From positions 224,440 to 288,439 of the forward strand of contig NZ_CACSKD010000007.1 of NCBI RefSeq assembly GCF_902706285.1: a DNA stretch of 64,000 nucleotides. The letters run 5' to 3'. The stretch comes from Rhizobium sp. 18055. Lineage in GTDB: Bacteria > Pseudomonadota > Alphaproteobacteria > Rhizobiales > Rhizobiaceae. The notes below the pieces were generated by a model that saw only the letters and a program-made list of their open reading frames with translations, searched no databases and was not told the DNA's origin. Made by a program: the position numbers and the translations under genes. Shown here one piece after another: positions 42,028 through 50,056 of the stretch (position 1 is its first letter; each line of letters begins with the position of its first letter).

Positions 42028-42076
42028 TTGACAGTTGAAAAATTCTCTGACACTTAATTTCTCGACTGTCGAGAAA
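42028..42076 (+). promoter_or_regulatory. xylF promoter with palindromic operator
   Basis: A -35-like TTGACA at 42028-42033, an AT-rich -10 region (CTTAAT, 42053-42058), and overlapping its end a perfect 19-bp palindrome TTTCTCGAC-T-GTCGAGAAA (42058-42076). The palindrome lies between the ROK gene and xylF and is the best candidate ROK-repressor operator. Confidence 0.6.
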
Positions 42077-42162
42077 ATAATGAAAACCTTTCCCGACAGC
42101 AAATCGCGGCGGCCGGAGGAACCACTGGCTGGGGCTGGCCGCTATCCATTCGGGAGGATGAA

Positions 42163-43203
42163 ATGAATTATATGTTGAAGCTGATGGCCGGCGCGGCCAT
42201 CCTTGTGAGCGTGCATACCGCTGCCATGGCTGCCGATCTCGTCGTCGGCGTGTCTTGGTCGAATTTCCAGGAGGAGCGCTGGAAAACCGACGAAGCCGCC
42301 ATCAAGAAGGCACTGGAAGCCAAGGGCGCCAAGTACATTTCCGCCGACGCACAGTCCTCTGCCGCAAAGCAGCTGACCGACGTCGAATCGCTGATTTCCC
42401 AGGGTGCCAACGCGCTGATCATTCTCGCCCAGGACAGCGACGCCATCGGCCCGGCCATCGAAAAGGCTGCCGCTGAAGGTATCCCGGTCGTTGGTTACGA
42501 CCGCCTGATCGAAAACCCTGCCGCCTTCTACCTGACCTTCGACAACAAGGAAGTCGGTCGTCTGCAGGCTCAGGGCGTGTTCAAGGTCAAGCCTGAAGGC
42601 AACTACGTCTTCATCAAGGGCTCGTCCACCGATCCGAACGCCGACTTCCTGTTTGCAGGCGCCATGGAAGTGCTGAAGCCCGCCATCGACGCTGGCAAGA
42701 TCAAGAACGTCGGCGAAGCCTACACCGACGGCTGGCTGCCTGAAAATGCCCAGCGCAACATGGAACAGTTCCTGACCGCCAACAACAACAAGGTCGATGC
42801 TGTTGTTGCGGCCAACGACGGCACCGCCGGTGGCGCCATTGCCGCCCTCGACGCCCAGGGCCTCGCCGGCTCCGTTCCGGTCTCCGGCCAGGACGCCGAC
42901 AAGGCAGCGCTGAACCGCGTCGCGCTCGGCACCCAGACGGTTTCAGTCTGGAAGGACAGTCGCGAACTCGGCAAGCGTGCCGCCGAAATCGCTCTTGATC
43001 TCGCCGGTGGCAAGAAGATGACCGAAATCGAAGGCGTCCAGACCTTCAGTGGCGGCGCCAAGAAGGTTGCCATGGAATCGGTCTTCCTGAAGCCGCTGCC
43101 GATCACCAAGGACAACCTCGACGTCGTCATCGACGCCAAGTGGATCAGCAAGGCTGAAGCTTGCCAGGGCGTCAAGGCCGGCACGACAAAGGCTTGCGAT
43201 TGA
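42163..43203 (+). CDS. xylF: Periplasmic sugar-binding protein, XylF type
   Basis: 346 residues with signal peptide ([15 protein letters not shown]) after GGGAGGATGAA. Mature start [21 protein letters not shown] is typical of xylose-binding XylF. Also present are [31 protein letters not shown], and [16 protein letters not shown]. Binds D-xylose or a related aldopentose for the XylHG transporter. A strong stem-loop follows. Confidence 0.9.
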   Translation: MNYMLKLMAGAAILVSVHTAAMAADLVVGVSWSNFQEERWKTDEAAIKKALEAKGAKYISADAQSSAAKQLTDVESLISQGANALIILAQDSDAIGPAIEKAAAEGIPVVGYDRLIENPAAFYLTFDNKEVGRLQAQGVFKVKPEGNYVFIKGSSTDPNADFLFAGAMEVLKPAIDAGKIKNVGEAYTDGWLPENAQRNMEQFLTANNNKVDAVVAANDGTAGGAIAALDAQGLAGSVPVSGQDADKAALNRVALGTQTVSVWKDSRELGKRAAEIALDLAGGKKMTEIEGVQTFSGGAKKVAMESVFLKPLPITKDNLDVVIDAKWISKAEACQGVKAGTTKACD

Positions 43204-43225
43204 TCGACAGTCTGACGGCATAAAA

Positions 43226-43262
43226 TCAGGCGCTGCAGCGGTTTGACCCTTGCAGCGCCTGA
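43226..43262 (+). other. Stem-loop after xylF
   Basis: Perfect 12-bp stem 43226-43237 with 43251-43262, 13-nt loop, 22 bases after the stop and without a T-run. Likely stabilises the xylF part of the transcript. The remaining ~225 bases to xylH hold no gene I can support. Confidence 0.65.
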
Positions 43263-43489
43263 CGCCGATCCGCATCGCAGTCATCGGACCATCGCGGTGG
43301 CATCACCCCTTGATAGCGCCATCGCGATGACCCCGACAGCGACACGGCTGCCAATACGGCCAGACATCCGGCCACGAACACATCCGGCGAAGAACACAGC
43401 CGGCCAAGAGCACAGAATGCGCAGCATCGCATCGATGCCGCGGCAAGACCGCCAGCACTGGCGACCCAACAGCAGGGAAACGGCACCCC

Positions 43490-44803
43490 ATGCCCGAAAT
43501 GGTAAAATCCACATCTTCAAGCGGACCCAGCGTGGCGGAGAGCAGTCCCATCACCCGCTTCTTCCGCGCCACCGAAATCGACACCCGCCTTCTCGGCATG
43601 ATCGGCGCGCTGGTCATCATCTGGATCGGCTTTCACATCATCACCGGCGGCTTGTTTCTAACACCGCGCAATCTCTGGAACCTCTCGGTCCAGACGACAG
43701 ACATCGCCATCATGACCACGGGCATGGTGCTGATCATCGTCACCCGCAACATCGACCTCTCGGTCGGCTCGGTGCTCGGCCTCTGCGGCATGGTGATGGG
43801 CGTCACCCAGGCAAAGATCCTGCCCGAGTTCATCGGCTTCGACAGCCCCTTCACCTGGGTGATCACGCTGCTCGTCGGCATCATCGCCGGCGGCCTGATC
43901 GGTACCTTCCAGGGCGTCATCATCGCCTTCCTGAACGTGCCCTCCTTCATCGTCACGCTCGGCGGCCTGCTCGTCTGGCGCGGCGCCACATGGCTGGTCA
44001 CCAGCGGCCAGACGGTCGCCCCGATGAACCAGACGTTCCGCATCATGGGCGGCGGCGCAGAAGGCTCGATCGGCGCCACCTGGAGCTGGGTGGTCGGCAT
44101 CGTCGCCTGTCTGTTCGTCATCGGCAGCATCGTCAACTCGCGCCACCAGCGCAAGCGCTTCGGCTTCCCCCGCCGTCCGGTCTGGGCCGAGTATTTTCTC
44201 TCCGGCCTCTCCTGCGTGCTCATCCTCGGCGCCATCTGGATCGCCAACAGCTACTACTGGCCGATCAACATCGCCAAGAAATACGCCGAGACCAACAACA
44301 TCCCGTGGCCGGACACCGGCCTCGATATCCCCTACGGCCTCGCCGTGCCGGTGCTGATCGCCATCGTCGTCGGCATCGTCATGACCTTCATCGCCACCCG
44401 GCTGCGCTTCGGCCGCTATGTCTTCGCCATCGGCGGCAATCCTGAGGCGGCAGAACTCGCCGGCATCAAGACCCGCTGGGTGACCGTTCGCATCTTCGCG
44501 CTGATGGGCATCCTCGCGGCGATTGCCGCCGCCATCTCCACCGCCCGCCTCAACGCCGCCACCAATTCCCAGGGCACGCTTGACGAACTTTATACGATCG
44601 CTGCAGCCGTTATCGGCGGCACGTCGCTTGCGGGCGGCACCGGCACCATTGCCGGCGCCATGCTCGGCGCGCTCGTGATGCAGTCCCTCCAGTCCGGCAT
44701 GGTGCTTGCCCATGTCGACACGCCGCTGCAAAGCGTCGTCGTCGGCGCGGTGCTGGTCGTCGCCGTCTGGCTCGACACCGTCTATCGCTCGCGTGCCAAG
44801 TAA
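43490..44803 (+). CDS. xylH: Sugar ABC transporter permease, XylH type
   Basis: 437 residues from ATG 43490 (an ATG three codons later is possible). BPD_transp_2 permease with about ten to twelve helices: [17 protein letters not shown], the long loop [21 protein letters not shown], and [19 protein letters not shown] coupling loop, then [16 protein letters not shown]. Forms the channel for the sugar bound by XylF. 13 bases upstream of the ATPase gene. Confidence 0.92.
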   Translation: MPEMVKSTSSSGPSVAESSPITRFFRATEIDTRLLGMIGALVIIWIGFHIITGGLFLTPRNLWNLSVQTTDIAIMTTGMVLIIVTRNIDLSVGSVLGLCGMVMGVTQAKILPEFIGFDSPFTWVITLLVGIIAGGLIGTFQGVIIAFLNVPSFIVTLGGLLVWRGATWLVTSGQTVAPMNQTFRIMGGGAEGSIGATWSWVVGIVACLFVIGSIVNSRHQRKRFGFPRRPVWAEYFLSGLSCVLILGAIWIANSYYWPINIAKKYAETNNIPWPDTGLDIPYGLAVPVLIAIVVGIVMTFIATRLRFGRYVFAIGGNPEAAELAGIKTRWVTVRIFALMGILAAIAAAISTARLNAATNSQGTLDELYTIAAAVIGGTSLAGGTGTIAGAMLGALVMQSLQSGMVLAHVDTPLQSVVVGAVLVVAVWLDTVYRSRAK

Positions 44804-44816
44804 GAGGAGTCCTGAC

Positions 44817-45629
44817 ATGACTGATCAACGCACTCCCCAGAACGAGACCAAGGCCAGCAATGCGCCGCTCGTCGAGCTGAAGAACATCTCGATCTCGTTC
44901 GGCGGCATCCACGCCGTCGACAATGCCTCCATCGACCTCTACCCCGGCGAAGTCGTCGCCCTTCTCGGCCATAATGGCGCCGGCAAATCGACGCTGATCA
45001 AGATCCTCTCCGGCGCCTACAAGCGCGACAGCGGCGAGATCCTGATCGAGGGCGAACCGGCCGACATCCGCAACCCGCGCGACGCCAAGAAATACGGCAT
45101 CGAGACGATCTACCAGACGCTCGCCGTCGCCGACAATGTCGACGCCGCCGCCAACCTCTATCTCGGCCGCGAAATCCGCACCAAGTGGGGCACGCTCGAC
45201 GACGTCGCCATGGAAGCCTCGGCCCGCGAGGTGATGGGGCGCCTGAACCCCAACTTCCGCCGCTTCAAGGAGCCGGTAAAGGCGCTCTCCGGCGGCCAGC
45301 GCCAATCGGTGGCGATAGCCCGCGCCATCCTCTTCAACGCCCGCATCCTGATCATGGACGAGCCGACGGCAGCGCTGGGGCCGCAGGAAACCGCGCAGGT
45401 CGGCGAACTGATCAAGCAGTTGAAGAAGGAAGGCATCGGCATCTTCCTGATCAGCCACGACATCCACGACGTCTTCGACCTCGCCGACCGCGTCTCGGTG
45501 ATGAAGAACGGCCAGGTGGTCGGCCACGCCCGCACCGAGGATGTCACCAAGGACGAAGTGCTCGGCATGATCATCCTCGGCAAGGTCCCGCCCAAGGCCA
45601 TCCCCGGCCCCGGCGCCATGCAGGTATGA
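44817..45629 (+). CDS. xylG: Sugar ABC transporter ATPase, single-domain XylG type
   Basis: 270 residues from ATG 44817 (GAGGAG upstream). One complete nucleotide-binding domain: Walker [10 protein letters not shown], signature [14 protein letters not shown], Walker [12 protein letters not shown], and switch His ISHD. XylG/RbsA-type ATPases are usually ~500 residues with two domains; this is the half-size form, which should work as a homodimer. Followed by a strong terminator, so xylF-xylH-xylG is the whole operon. Confidence 0.92.
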   Translation: MTDQRTPQNETKASNAPLVELKNISISFGGIHAVDNASIDLYPGEVVALLGHNGAGKSTLIKILSGAYKRDSGEILIEGEPADIRNPRDAKKYGIETIYQTLAVADNVDAAANLYLGREIRTKWGTLDDVAMEASAREVMGRLNPNFRRFKEPVKALSGGQRQSVAIARAILFNARILIMDEPTAALGPQETAQVGELIKQLKKEGIGIFLISHDIHDVFDLADRVSVMKNGQVVGHARTEDVTKDEVLGMIILGKVPPKAIPGPGAMQV

Positions 45630-45661
45630 TGCGGCTCTGACGCAACGATGCTCAGCCATCG

Positions 45662-45698
45662 AAGTCCGCCGCTCACAAGAACGGCGGACTTTTCATTT
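45662..45698 (+). terminator. Terminator of the xylFHG operon
   Basis: Perfect 10-bp stem 45662-45671 with 45682-45691, 10-nt loop, followed by TTCATTTT. Confidence 0.88.
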
Positions 45699-45769
45699 TG
45701 GTGATTGATGCCGGCCACAAGCTAGGCTAAGAACCACCCATCGGACGGCGATTCAAACCGCCAAGGCAT

Positions 45770-45846
45770 GCACCCGTAGCTCAGCTGGATAGAGTGTTGG
45801 ATTCCGATTCCAAAGGTCACAGGTTCGAATCCTGTCGGGTGCGCCA
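45770..45846 (+). tRNA. tRNA-Arg (CCG)
   Basis: 77 nt with acceptor arms GCACCCG and CGGGTGC, D-loop TAGCTCAGCTGGATAGAG, anticodon stem TTGGA/TCCAA with loop TTCCGAT (anticodon CCG, codon CGG), T-arm ACAGG-TTCGAAT-CCTGT, and encoded GCCA 3' end. All arms pair. DNA immediately after the 3' end is an integrase remnant and then an accessory block, a common pattern at tRNA insertion sites. Confidence 0.97.
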
Positions 45847-45869
45847 TTTTTCTTTATGTCCATTCCTGA

Positions 45870-45993
45870 CACATGCAGGCCGTTCTGCTGCGGGTGACCT
45901 GGCTTGATGCGCTCGATCGCGATCCCCAGCCTCAGCCACCAGACGGAAAGCTTCGACAGATTGTAGAGGCCGTTGACGGCTGCAACAAGTAGG
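45870..45993 (-). pseudogene. Integrase/transposase remnant (DDE, IS481/IS3-like C-terminal fragment)
   Basis: On the minus strand the frame reads VNGLYNLSKLSVWWLRLG, then IAIERIKPGHPQQNGLH and stops matching within a few codons. The segment ..LSVWWLRLGI.IERI.PGHPQQNG.H is a hallmark of the catalytic core end of IS481-type integrases. Neither the DDE residues upstream nor the tail are present, so it is a fragment. It ends 24 bases from the tRNA-Arg 3' terminus. Confidence 0.7.
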
Positions 45994-46317
45994 TTGATAT
46001 CGATCCAGCGTACGCGTGTAGTCCAGCCTCAGGACGCGCACGGTCACGGCAAAAGCTGGCGCTCTCACCACGATCCGGGCAGCGAACAACTTTTTACCCG
46101 AAGAATACGCGGGCGATGAGTTCGCATTTGCTACGCGCCACGTCGGCATGCGCGGCAGTGATTTCGGTTGATCTGCGCATTCGAGAATAACCTTTTGTTG
46201 TACTTTCTGCTGAATATCTGGTTGTATTAGTATGTTCTAATTTCACGGCTGACACAGCCTGACATTGGCAAAGGGACGGTTCAGGCCCTGGAGAGACCAT
46301 TTTCTGTGGAGGGGAAT
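45994..46317. other. Non-coding region upstream of the DUF1254 gene
   Basis: About 320 bases. The first ~180 have no recognisable gene. From 46180 the DNA is AT-rich (TTTTGTTGTAC, TATTAGTATG) and likely contains the promoter for the DUF1254 gene, whose ribosome site GGAGGGGA is at 46307-46314. Confidence 0.45.
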
Positions 46318-47754
46318 ATGAAAGTCACACGTCGCACCGCATCGATCGGCGCTCTCGGCCTGCTTGCCGCTAGTTCGCTTTCACCGGCACACGCCTTGGA
46401 TGATCCACTCCTCGATCCCTTTGAGGGAAAAAGTGATTTCTGGCTCGCGGTCGAGGCCTACATCTACGGCTACCCGCTGGTCACCATGGAGATGACCCGC
46501 CGCGTCATCACCAATGTCGCCAAGGTTGCCGGCACCAAGGGTCCGATGGGACAGATCATCAAGCTCCGGGAATATCCGAACGCGTCGTTCACCGACGTAA
46601 CGGCACCGAATGCAGATACGCTTTACACGACCGCGTTCGTCGATGTCGGCAAGGAGCCCTGGGTTCTCTCTATCCCGGAAATGAAGGATCGATACTACCT
46701 ATTCCCGATGCTGGACGGCTGGACAACAGTATTCCAGGTTCCCGGAAAACGCACGACGGGCGGCGAATCGCAGACATATGCGATCACCGGACCCGGATGG
46801 GAAGGCAAACTTCCGGACGGTGTCACGGAGTATAAATCGCCGACCGGTATCGTTTGGATTCTGGGCCGTATCTACTGCACCGGAACGCCCGAGGACTACA
46901 AGGCGGTTCATGAGCTGCAAGACGCGTGCAAGCTGGTGCCCTTGAGCAGCTATGGCAAGGACTGGAAGCCATCGGTCGGCAAGGTCGATCCGAAGATCGA
47001 CATGAAGACGGCCGTACGCGAACAGGTGAACCGTATGGACGCCGTCGAGTACTTCACCTTGCTTAGCGAACTTATGAAGACGAACCCGCCGACCGCGGAT
47101 GACGCACCGATGGTCGATAAGATGGCTGAAATCGGCATCGTCCCCGGAAAGGATTTCGACAAAAGCAAACTGGACGCCCATTTCGTCAAGCGCATCCCCG
47201 AGATCGCCGTCGGCCGCATCATGCTTCACTTCAAGTTCAGCGATGGCGATATCGCAGACATAAACGGCTGGGGCTATACCACCAAGACGGGCATTTATGG
47301 GACCAACTATGTGCAACGGGCACTGGTTACGGCGATCGGCCTTGGGGCGAACCGACCGGAGGATGCCGTCTATCCGACGTCGAGCAAGTCCAGGGACGGA
47401 CTTTTTTCTCGTGCCTATGCGGGGTCCGAGGACTATGTCCTGACGTTTCCAAAGGGACAGACGCCGCCGGTAAAGGGCTTTTGGTCGATAACGATGTACA
47501 ACGAAAAGTACTTCTTCGTCGATAATCCGATCAACCGGTACTCCATAAGCGCACGACAAGACCTGAAGCCCAATGCCGATGGATCGATCGACATATACAT
47601 CCAGAACAAGTCGCCCGGCACCGACAAGGAATCCAATTGGCTACCATCACCCAAGGGCAAGTTCATCCTGATGATGAGGCTTTACTGGCCCGACGACAAA
47701 TCGCCTTCGATACTTGATGGGTCGTGGACAATACCACCTGCAAAGAAGGTATGA
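46318..47754 (+). CDS. Exported DUF1254/DUF1214 protein
   Basis: 478 residues from ATG 46318, directly after GGAGGGGA. The N-terminus is RRTASIGALGLLAASSLSPAHA, with twin Arg, so Tat export is possible. DUF1254 domain: AYIYGYPLVTMEMTRR, APNADTLYTTAFVDVGKEPWVLSIP, RYYLFPMLDGWTTVF, PGKRTTGGESQTYAI. C-terminal DUF1214: GFWSITMYNEKYFFVDNP-type strand and a final NWLPSPKGKFILMMRLYWP. These are widespread exported two-domain beta proteins of unknown biochemistry. First gene after the tRNA-Arg/integrase junction. Confidence 0.9.
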   Translation: MKVTRRTASIGALGLLAASSLSPAHALDDPLLDPFEGKSDFWLAVEAYIYGYPLVTMEMTRRVITNVAKVAGTKGPMGQIIKLREYPNASFTDVTAPNADTLYTTAFVDVGKEPWVLSIPEMKDRYYLFPMLDGWTTVFQVPGKRTTGGESQTYAITGPGWEGKLPDGVTEYKSPTGIVWILGRIYCTGTPEDYKAVHELQDACKLVPLSSYGKDWKPSVGKVDPKIDMKTAVREQVNRMDAVEYFTLLSELMKTNPPTADDAPMVDKMAEIGIVPGKDFDKSKLDAHFVKRIPEIAVGRIMLHFKFSDGDIADINGWGYTTKTGIYGTNYVQRALVTAIGLGANRPEDAVYPTSSKSRDGLFSRAYAGSEDYVLTFPKGQTPPVKGFWSITMYNEKYFFVDNPINRYSISARQDLKPNADGSIDIYIQNKSPGTDKESNWLPSPKGKFILMMRLYWPDDKSPSILDGSWTIPPAKKV

Positions 47755-48406
47755 TGGTACGGTAGATAGCAGGCCGGCATGCGTCGAGAATCTCGATGCG
47801 GGTGATTGCCCGCCCTCGTTCGGCGCTGCGCTGCTCGGGGTCGATGAGGGTGCCAAACGCCGGACCTGCCGCTGCGAGATCGCGTCAGCAACGACAGAGA
47901 GATTCACGGAAGACACCATGCCATGTATTCCGTCGAATGCTACTTCTGCCTCGCCCCTCTGCTTGACGCGTTTTAGAGCGCTCTGTTCGAACGACGCTCC
48001 GAATAGAGTGCCCTCGGAATGGATGAACACCATGGTCGATGTCTTCGGATATCCGAACCTGTGCGACCCGGATCGCCGACCTTACCGGGCACAAGAGCTG
48101 CAATCCTCGACCATTGCGCCTCGTTCGAAGTGACGTCTTGCGTCGGCGGCCTCGCAGTGGCTGCGATGGCATGAAGGGCTCGATCATGCTCCATTCCCGA
48201 TCCGTCATGTCACTTGCGTAGCGCATCCGGCTTCTGTCATGGTGACGCCGGGTGAAGGGTGTCCACGCCATTTGATCTCTCCGTATTTGTCGCAAAATAC
48301 AAAGAATCTGATTGCCGCCCTTCACTCAACCCCGCGCATTCATCGCCATTCTTGGGCAGACACTCAGGTCGGACATCCCTACCTGGGCCGCTGCGGGATG
48401 CTGCGC
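47755..48406. other. Gene-poor gap with insertion-sequence debris
   Basis: 652 bases between the DUF1254 gene and the HAD gene. It contains the IS5-like and IS427-like fragments (47973-48271). The left ~200 bases have no recognised content. Confidence 0.6.
47973..48271 (-). pseudogene. IS5-superfamily transposase remnants (two frames)
   Basis: From ATG 48271 on the minus strand the frame reads MAWTPFTRR.., RYASDMTDREWSMIEPFMP and RGRRRKTSLR, a clear IS5-type N-terminus, then degenerates near 48135. In another frame (to 47973) comes NEAQWSRIAALVPGKVGDPGRTG, which resembles the N-terminus of a different subgroup (IS427-like). No catalytic domain remains. This is either a composite scar of two insertions or one frameshifted relic. 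Confidence 0.7.
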
Positions 48407-49384
48407 CTAATTCCCCGAACTCCAGATGTTCTTCCAGTCGGCCTTCATGTCGACCACGAGCCAGTTGCGAAGCTCAGCTTCGTTCAGGGCCTTGTCGAGT
48501 TTTCCGAATGCTGACGTCCGATCGTACTGATATTCACGGACGCTGTCTGTGTGATGAACGATCATCGCAAAGCCGTGCTGCGGGCCTTCGGTCGTCCAGC
48601 GCAGCATTTCGTAGTCCCCGTCCGAGTTGCCGGCGACGAAGACCGGGCGGCGACCGATGAACTTGTTGATGCCCACCGGCTTTCCGGGTCCGTCATTGAC
48701 AAAGTCGATTTTGGGGAGCCGCCTAAGCACCGGAACGTCGTCAACAATCGCGAACTTGGTCTCGATGGTGCTGCCGATCACCTGTTCCGGAGGGATGCCG
48801 TAGGTGGCTTGCGCGATCGGCCTCATGAACTCGACGCCGCCGCCTGACACGATGTAGGTCTTGAAGCCGTTCGCCCTTAGATAGTCGAGCAGCTCCCGCA
48901 TGGGCAGATAGGTCATGTCGAGGAACCGCTTCCCGGTCTTCGGGTGCTTGGCGGTCGAAAACCATTCGCTCACAATCGTCTCAAACTCCGTTGTCGTCAT
49001 CCCCGCATGGGTGGCCACGACAAGTTCTGCCACGCCCCTCGGGCCGCTTTTCGCAACGGCTCCCAGATCTCCTGCCAAAACCGACTTGAACGGTTCCTTC
49101 GCCTTCCATTCGGGATGCTGGGGCGCAAGCAGCTTTACCCGGTCTAGCGCGAAGGCGAGCTGGACGTAGTACGGCTGCTCCGGCCAAAGCGTGCCGTCGT
49201 TATCGAAGACGGCGATGCGCTCCTCCGGCTTGATGTAGGCCGGGCCGGCTTCGCTGGTTGTCTTCTGGACAAAGTCGATGATGGCCTGCCTCGACGTGCC
49301 GGCGTTCCACGATGGCAGATCCTGTGCGCCTGCGAGCATCGGGATGCAGAGCACGACGAGCAACGCGCGGATGAAAACGACCAT
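48407..49384 (-). CDS. Exported HAD-superfamily phosphatase-like protein
   Basis: 325 residues from ATG 49384 (AAGGAGT upstream), signal peptide RALLVVLCIPMLAGA. HAD motif I is VFDNDGTLW (nucleophile Asp61, Asp63), motif II IVSGGG, and motif III/IV VFVAGNSDGDYEML. All catalytic elements are present, and the ~100-residue insert between motifs I and II is a helical cap. Probably a periplasmic phosphatase. Same strand as the 89-residue gene upstream. Confidence 0.9.
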   Translation of the reverse strand: MVVFIRALLVVLCIPMLAGAQDLPSWNAGTSRQAIIDFVQKTTSEAGPAYIKPEERIAVFDNDGTLWPEQPYYVQLAFALDRVKLLAPQHPEWKAKEPFKSVLAGDLGAVAKSGPRGVAELVVATHAGMTTTEFETIVSEWFSTAKHPKTGKRFLDMTYLPMRELLDYLRANGFKTYIVSGGGVEFMRPIAQATYGIPPEQVIGSTIETKFAIVDDVPVLRRLPKIDFVNDGPGKPVGINKFIGRRPVFVAGNSDGDYEMLRWTTEGPQHGFAMIVHHTDSVREYQYDRTSAFGKLDKALNEAELRNWLVVDMKADWKNIWSSGN

Positions 49385-49438
49385 GACAACTACTCCTTCG
49401 TTTGATGGGGACTTGCTCTGTCTCAGGCTTGATCGGCA

Positions 49439-49708
49439 TCATTTCGGGCGCCGTGGAAAGGGTATGACTGCGGCATTGTCGAGCACGCCTCGAATTTCGG
49501 CTCGAAGGTTTTCCAACAGCTCGACGGCTTCAGCATGACGTGCGTGTCTCTTCAAATCTGACGACGTCTCCCAATAGACCCGCAATGCATCGGCTGTGGC
49601 GAAGTCGTTGCACAACTCTCGAAAATCACCGTCGCGCGCGGCAAGATCGTTGATCAGGGTTGCGCGGTTGGGAAAGCACGATTTGGCAAAGCCGGTGTCG
49701 CACTCCAT
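49439..49708 (-). CDS. Small soluble protein, unknown
   Basis: 89 residues from ATG 49708 with GGAG 7 bases upstream. Helical, with three Cys (two near the N-terminus, one in LCNDF); segments SDLKRHARHAEAVELLENLR suggest an amphipathic helix. No signal peptide and no family recognised. It is 54 bases upstream of the HAD gene on the same strand and divergent from the sulfatase. Confidence 0.65.
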   Translation of the reverse strand: MECDTGFAKSCFPNRATLINDLAARDGDFRELCNDFATADALRVYWETSSDLKRHARHAEAVELLENLRAEIRGVLDNAAVIPFPRRPK

Positions 49709-49787
49709 GGCGGCTCCTTCCGGTCGCCGTTCACGGCGACGACCTGCAGCATTATGGCAGCTTAGCGCAACGGGCTCCCTCTGGATC

Positions 49788-49859
49788 GTATGTTACCGTA
49801 ACAACCGTCTCCTGCACCGGCAGCCGAGATCTCCTCGCTTGTAACCTACGGTATGTTAC
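49788..49859. promoter_or_regulatory. Paired GTTAC/GTAAC operator-like palindromes
   Basis: Site 1: GTTAC-C-GTAAC (49792-49802), preceded by GTAT. Site 2: GTAACCTAC-G-GTATGTTAC (49841-49859), 8 of 9 half-site positions symmetric. Both contain GTATGTTAC as a direct repeat 63 bp apart (49788 and 49851). They sit between the 89-residue gene and the sulfatase, inside a 348-base gap that has no other gene. TetR-family operators often look like this, but no TetR gene is in the window. Confidence 0.5.
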
Positions 49860-50056
49860 TGTCCCGGCGCGCCGCCAAGGGCCATACTCCAGCCCGTCAC
49901 CCCCGCACACTGAAGGGCGCTACGCGGGCCGACGCCGTGATGCAGCAAAAGCTTCGTCATCGGCCTTACAAACATCCGCCTTTCACAGCTCGTCACATCC
50001 AGTCAAAGCCAAGTCCGGATCGCTTCCGCGGCCGGATGCAAACGGAGGAAATGAGA

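Noticed and set aside
43263..43489. A possible small gene between xylF and xylH
   Set aside because: Frames in this gap overlap the xylH start or lack ribosome sites and give low-complexity Arg/His/Pro products.
45817..46149. A 110-codon minus-strand frame ending in WRTRQDSNL
   Set aside because: Its C-terminus is the reverse complement of the tRNA-Arg gene, a well-known false protein. Only the integrase fragment inside the region, in another frame, is meaningful.
47714..48133. A 139-codon plus-strand frame after the DUF1254 gene
   Set aside because: It is antisense to the transposase fragments and has no start signal.
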